From Cognatazoarcus sp050303815 (GTDB lineage: Bacteria; Pseudomonadota; Gammaproteobacteria; Burkholderiales; Rhodocyclaceae): a DNA stretch of 64,000 bases. The notes below the pieces were generated by a model. That model ran no database searches, was not told where the DNA came from, and saw only the letters and a list, made by a program, of their open reading frames with translations. Positions 61,077 through 64,000 of the stretch are shown here, piece by piece (the stretch's first letter is position 1; the number at the start of each line of letters is the position of its first letter). The stretch is from contig JBNLCM010000004.1 in NCBI GenBank assembly GCA_050303815.1, positions 37,007 through 101,006 of the forward strand, read 5' to 3'. Made by a program: the position numbers and the translations under genes.

Positions 61077-62402
61077 TCACCTCATCGGCAGACCGGCGCC
61101 CTTGAAGTTGGCCTTCTTCAGAAGACTCTCGTACTGGTGCGACATGACATAAGCCTGAACCTGCGCCATGAAGTCCATCGTGACCACGACGATGATCAGC
61201 AGAGAAGTCCCCCCGAAGTAGAACGGTACATTCCACTTCAGGATCAGGAACTCGGGCAGCAGGCACACCAGCGTGATGTACACCGCACCCGCCATGGTCA
61301 ACCGCATCAGAATGCGATCGATGTATCGCGCCGTCTGCTCACCCGGGCGGATACCCGGCACGAACGCGCCACTCTTCTTCAGGTTGTCGGCGGTCTCCCG
61401 TGCGTTGAACACAAGAGCCGTATAGAAGAAGCAGAAGAAAACAATCGCTGCTGCATACAGCATCACATAGATCGGCTGACCCGGAGAAAGCGTCGAAGCG
61501 ATGTCCTTTAGCCAGCTCATGCCTTCCGACGAGCCGAACCACTGTCCGATCGTCGCGGGAAACAGGATGATGCTCGACGCGAAGATCGGCGGGATCACCC
61601 CCGACATGTTCAGCTTCAGCGGAAGGTGCGAACTTTGGCCGCCATAGACCTTGTTCCCCACCTGACGCTTCGCGTAATTGACCAGGATCTTGCGCTGGCC
61701 GCGCTCGACGAACACCACAACACCGGTCACAACGACGACCAAGATGCAGATCATCAAGGCAACCACCGGGTGCATCGCACCGGTACTGACCAACTCGAAC
61801 AGCCCGCCGATCGCACTGGGCAAGCCCGCCGCGATACCGGCAAAGATGATGATCGAGATCCCGTTGCCGATCCCGCGCTCCGTGATCTGCTCACCCAGCC
61901 ACATCAGGAACATCGTACCGGTGACCAGGGTAGCGACCGTCACAACCCGGAACATGACACCCGGATCGAGAACCAGACCTGGCTGACTCTCCAGGGCCAC
62001 GGCAATACCGAACGACTGGAACAGGGCGAGCGCAAGCGTGCCGTAGCGCGTGTACTGCGTAATCTTCCGTCGCCCGGCCTCGCCTTCCTTCTTCAGGGCC
62101 TCGAGCTGCGGACTCGCGACACTCATCAGCTGCATGATGATCGACGCAGAGATGTACGGCATGATCCCGAGCGCGAAAATCGTGAACCGCGACAGTGCGC
62201 CACCCGAAAACAGGTTGAACACGCCGAGAATCCCGCCCCGCTGCGAGTTGAACAGCTGCGCGAGCTGCTCGGGATCGATCCCGGGAACAGGAATGTGCGC
62301 ACCGATCCGATAAACGATCAGTGCGCCCAGCAGGAACATCAGGCGACGCTTCAGATCACCGAACTTTCCCGCACTACCCACGCCAGGTGCTTGCTTTGCC
62401 AC
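61077..62402 (-). CDS. secY: Sec translocase subunit SecY
   Basis: A 441-residue channel protein with ten helices; conserved pieces are RIGAHIPVPGIDPEQLA, the TM5-6 region and cytoplasmic loop with YAKRQVGNKVYGGQSSHLPL, and SGAFVPGIRPGEQTARYID. It starts with GTG 62402. The plug and pore residues are in the normal order. It follows rplO by 12 bases. Confidence 0.98.
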   Translation of the reverse strand: MAKQAPGVGSAGKFGDLKRRLMFLLGALIVYRIGAHIPVPGIDPEQLAQLFNSQRGGILGVFNLFSGGALSRFTIFALGIMPYISASIIMQLMSVASPQLEALKKEGEAGRRKITQYTRYGTLALALFQSFGIAVALESQPGLVLDPGVMFRVVTVATLVTGTMFLMWLGEQITERGIGNGISIIIFAGIAAGLPSAIGGLFELVSTGAMHPVVALMICILVVVVTGVVVFVERGQRKILVNYAKRQVGNKVYGGQSSHLPLKLNMSGVIPPIFASSIILFPATIGQWFGSSEGMSWLKDIASTLSPGQPIYVMLYAAAIVFFCFFYTALVFNARETADNLKKSGAFVPGIRPGEQTARYIDRILMRLTMAGAVYITLVCLLPEFLILKWNVPFYFGGTSLLIIVVVTMDFMAQVQAYVMSHQYESLLKKANFKGAGLPMR

Positions 62403-62414
62403 GGTCTTAAGGCC

Positions 62415-62852
62415 TTATTCGGACGCGACGGAGCCGCCAGCGGCTTCGATGGCGGCCTTGGCGCCTTTCGTTGCCCCGACGCCACGCAGAACCACCTTGC
62501 GATCAATCGAACCGGAGAGCACGACCTTGGCAGCCAGCGCGTCGGCAGCGACGACACCAACCTGCTTCAAGACAAGCAGATCGATCTCGTCAACCGGCAC
62601 CTTCGCCAGTTCGGACAAGCGCACTTCCACATTGCGCGAACCGGTCAAGGACACAAAGCCCCGCTTCGGCAGACGACGCTGAAGCGGCATCTGGCCGCCC
62701 TCGAAGCCGGTCTTGTGGAATCCACCAGCACGCGACTTTTGCCCCTTGTGACCACGGCCGCAGGTCTTGCCCAGGCCGCTACCAATGCCACGTCCCACGC
62801 GCTTGGCAGCCGACTTCGCGCCCTCACCGGGCTTGATGGTGTTCAATCGCAT
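62415..62852 (-). CDS. rplO: 50S ribosomal protein L15
   Basis: A 145-residue L15: MRLNTIKPGEGAKSAAKRVG, the Gly-rich GRGIGSGLGKTCGRGHKGQK and FEGGQMPLQRRLPKRGF. It lies between rpmD and secY. Confidence 0.99.
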   Translation of the reverse strand: MRLNTIKPGEGAKSAAKRVGRGIGSGLGKTCGRGHKGQKSRAGGFHKTGFEGGQMPLQRRLPKRGFVSLTGSRNVEVRLSELAKVPVDEIDLLVLKQVGVVAADALAAKVVLSGSIDRKVVLRGVGATKGAKAAIEAAGGSVASE

Positions 62853-62853
62853 C

Positions 62854-63036
62854 TCAGGCCTCCAGCTTCAGCAGGTATGACACCTTGTTGATCATGCCGC
62901 GAATCTCCGGCGTATCCTGCAGCTCGACCGTCTGGTTGAGCTTGCGGAGGCCGAGACCGCGCACGGTGGCACGGTGCGATTGCTTGGTACCAATCACGCT
63001 CTTGACCAGCGTGATCTTCACAGTCTTGTCAGCCAT
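62854..63036 (-). CDS. rpmD: 50S ribosomal protein L30
   Basis: A 60-residue L30 (KITLVKSVIGTKQSHRATVR, LGLRKLNQTVELQDTPEIRG), with one base between its stop and the rplO ATG. Length is normal. Confidence 0.98.
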   Translation of the reverse strand: MADKTVKITLVKSVIGTKQSHRATVRGLGLRKLNQTVELQDTPEIRGMINKVSYLLKLEA

Positions 63037-63039
63037 CTC

Positions 63040-63564
63040 TTACCCCAGCAACTGCTCGACGGTCATGCCCCGCTTGGCAGCGATCTCCGACGGCGTGTTC
63101 ACCGCGTTGAGACCGTTGAGCGTGGCACGAACCACGTTGTAAGGATTGGTGGAGCCCAGGCACTTGCAGATGATGTCCGTCACACCCATCACCTCAAAGA
63201 CGGCACGCATCGGACCACCGGCAATAATGCCCGTACCCGCGGGCGCCGGCTGCATCAGCACCTTCGCAGCGCCATGACGACCGACCACCGTGTGATGCAG
63301 CGTGCCATTCTTCAGCGAAACACGCTTCATCTTGCGACGTGCCTCGTCCATGGCCTTCTGCACGGCAACCGGCACTTCACGGGCTTTACCCTTGCCCATG
63401 CCGACACCACCATCACCGTCGCCGACCACGGTCAGCGCAGCGAAACCGAGGATCCGACCGCCCTTGACGACCTTCGTCACACGGTTGATCGAAACCATCT
63501 TCTCCCGCAGCGAATCGTCGCGCTCTTCGGCGACCTGCGGCTTTCTGTTTTGCGGCTTAGCCAT
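63040..63564 (-). CDS. rpsE: 30S ribosomal protein S5
   Basis: A 174-residue S5: the N-terminal dsRBD-like domain (SLREKMVSINRVTKVVKGGR) and the C-terminal domain (KAMDEARRKMKRVSLKNGTL). It lies between rplR and rpmD. The N-terminal extension MAKPQNRKPQVAEERDD is typical. Confidence 0.98.
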   Translation of the reverse strand: MAKPQNRKPQVAEERDDSLREKMVSINRVTKVVKGGRILGFAALTVVGDGDGGVGMGKGKAREVPVAVQKAMDEARRKMKRVSLKNGTLHHTVVGRHGAAKVLMQPAPAGTGIIAGGPMRAVFEVMGVTDIICKCLGSTNPYNVVRATLNGLNAVNTPSEIAAKRGMTVEQLLG

Positions 63565-63576
63565 TGCGATCCTCTC

Positions 63577-63930
63577 TTAGAACTTGAGGCCGGCTTCGCG
63601 AGCGGCTTCTGCCAGGGCCTTGATACGGCCATGGAAGTGGAAGCCGGCCCGATCGAAGGCCACCGTCTCGACGCCCGCAGCCTTGGCTCGCTCGGCGATC
63701 AACTTACCCACAGCCGTCGCGGCCTGGGTGTTTCCACCATTCGCCACTTGCGAACGTACGGCCTGCTCGACCGTGGACGCCGACGCAAGTACGCGCGACC
63801 CACAACCGGAGATGACCTGGGCATAGATATGGCAGTTGGAACGATGAACCGTCAGGCGCACAGCCTTCAGTTCAGCGATCTTGGCACGGGTTTTACGTGC
63901 CCGGCGCAAACGCGCAACTTTCTTGTTCAT
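63577..63930 (-). CDS. rplR: 50S ribosomal protein L18
   Basis: A 117-residue L18 that binds 5S rRNA: basic start MNKKVARLRRARKTRAKIAE, then LTVHRSNCHIYAQVI and the C-terminal FDRAGFHFHGRIKALAEAAR. It lies between rplF and rpsE. Confidence 0.99.
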   Translation of the reverse strand: MNKKVARLRRARKTRAKIAELKAVRLTVHRSNCHIYAQVISGCGSRVLASASTVEQAVRSQVANGGNTQAATAVGKLIAERAKAAGVETVAFDRAGFHFHGRIKALAEAAREAGLKF

Positions 63931-63942
63931 GGCTGCTGGCCC

Positions 63943-64000
63943 TTACTTCTTCTTGGTTTCCTTGAGCGACACGACTTCGTCGGAGTAGCGCACGCCCTTG
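63943..64000 (-). CDS. rplF: 50S ribosomal protein L6, C-terminal end only
   Basis: The last 18 codons on the minus strand read KGVRYSDEVVSLKETKKK and stop with TAA at 63943-63945. This is the conserved C-terminus of L6 (KGVRY..E.V). The rest lies beyond the window. The 12-base gap to rplR and the order fit the spc operon. Confidence 0.92.
   Translation of the reverse strand, partial: KGVRYSDEVVSLKETKKK

Overview
The window is about two thirds G+C and looks like a chromosomal segment of a betaproteobacterium. The best evidence is the ribosomal locus at the right end (57801-64000, minus strand), which reads rplF-rplR-rpsE-rpmD-rplO-secY-infA-rpmJ-rpsM-rpsK-rpsD-rpoA-rplQ. Keeping infA between secY and rpmJ is usual in Betaproteobacteria and not in enteric Gammaproteobacteria. 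A pilA-pilR-pilS block, an ssb-MFS-uvrA block, ybiB and a GTP-type PEP carboxykinase fit the same picture. I cannot name a genus. I saw no rRNA, tRNA, insertion sequence, prophage or CRISPR array.

Left part (1-7103, minus strand): a nine- to ten-gene Mrp/Mbh-type cation/proton antiporter operon, mrpE-F-G-(MbhD/MbhE-like)-B-C-D-D-small protein-D. Almost every junction is a 4-base overlap. No full-length MrpA is visible and the third D-like subunit runs off the window. A divergent IclR regulator follows. Next come cell-wall and central-metabolism genes: a PbpG-like endopeptidase, a patatin phospholipase, and maeB divergent from pckG (the malate/pyruvate/PEP node). They are followed by an aminotransferase, a lytic transglycosylase and ampD.

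Pilus and salvage block (17836-30447): a type IV pilin with a sigma-54-like promoter and six TGACA/TGTCA half-sites, and convergent to it the pilS-pilR two-component system that would act on that promoter. Then come a methionine-type aminotransferase, and mtnA translationally coupled to a fuculose-phosphate-type class II aldolase, which suggests the DHAP-shunt route for methylthioribose or 5-deoxyribose. Then follow an LEA-type lipoprotein, two tandem beta-hydroxyacid dehydrogenases, a hybrid kinase with an altered H-box coupled to ybiB, and dsbB.

Signalling block (30475-37912, minus strand): a 1507-residue CHASE/7xPAS histidine kinase, a receiver-HATPase protein, a 21-codon micro-ORF joined by overlapping stops and starts, a receiver-PAS-SpoIIE phosphatase, and a PilZ protein. 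This looks like a partner-switching or phosphorelay cascade. A stand-alone HATPase with the same C-terminal signature lies 5 kb away, coupled to a CbiX-like chelatase (42656-43503).

Right middle (38035-57630): an RND efflux adaptor and pump with a DUF2892 protein, behind an AT-rich dyad. Then an M23 peptidase, tcdA, a Sel1 protein, an MBL hydrolase, a PatB/MalY lyase and a chemoreceptor with a very good sigma-28 promoter. The block ends with ssb, an MFS transporter, uvrA, two small conserved proteins, a CPA2 antiporter and galE. A strong terminator separates galE from the rplQ end of the ribosomal operon.
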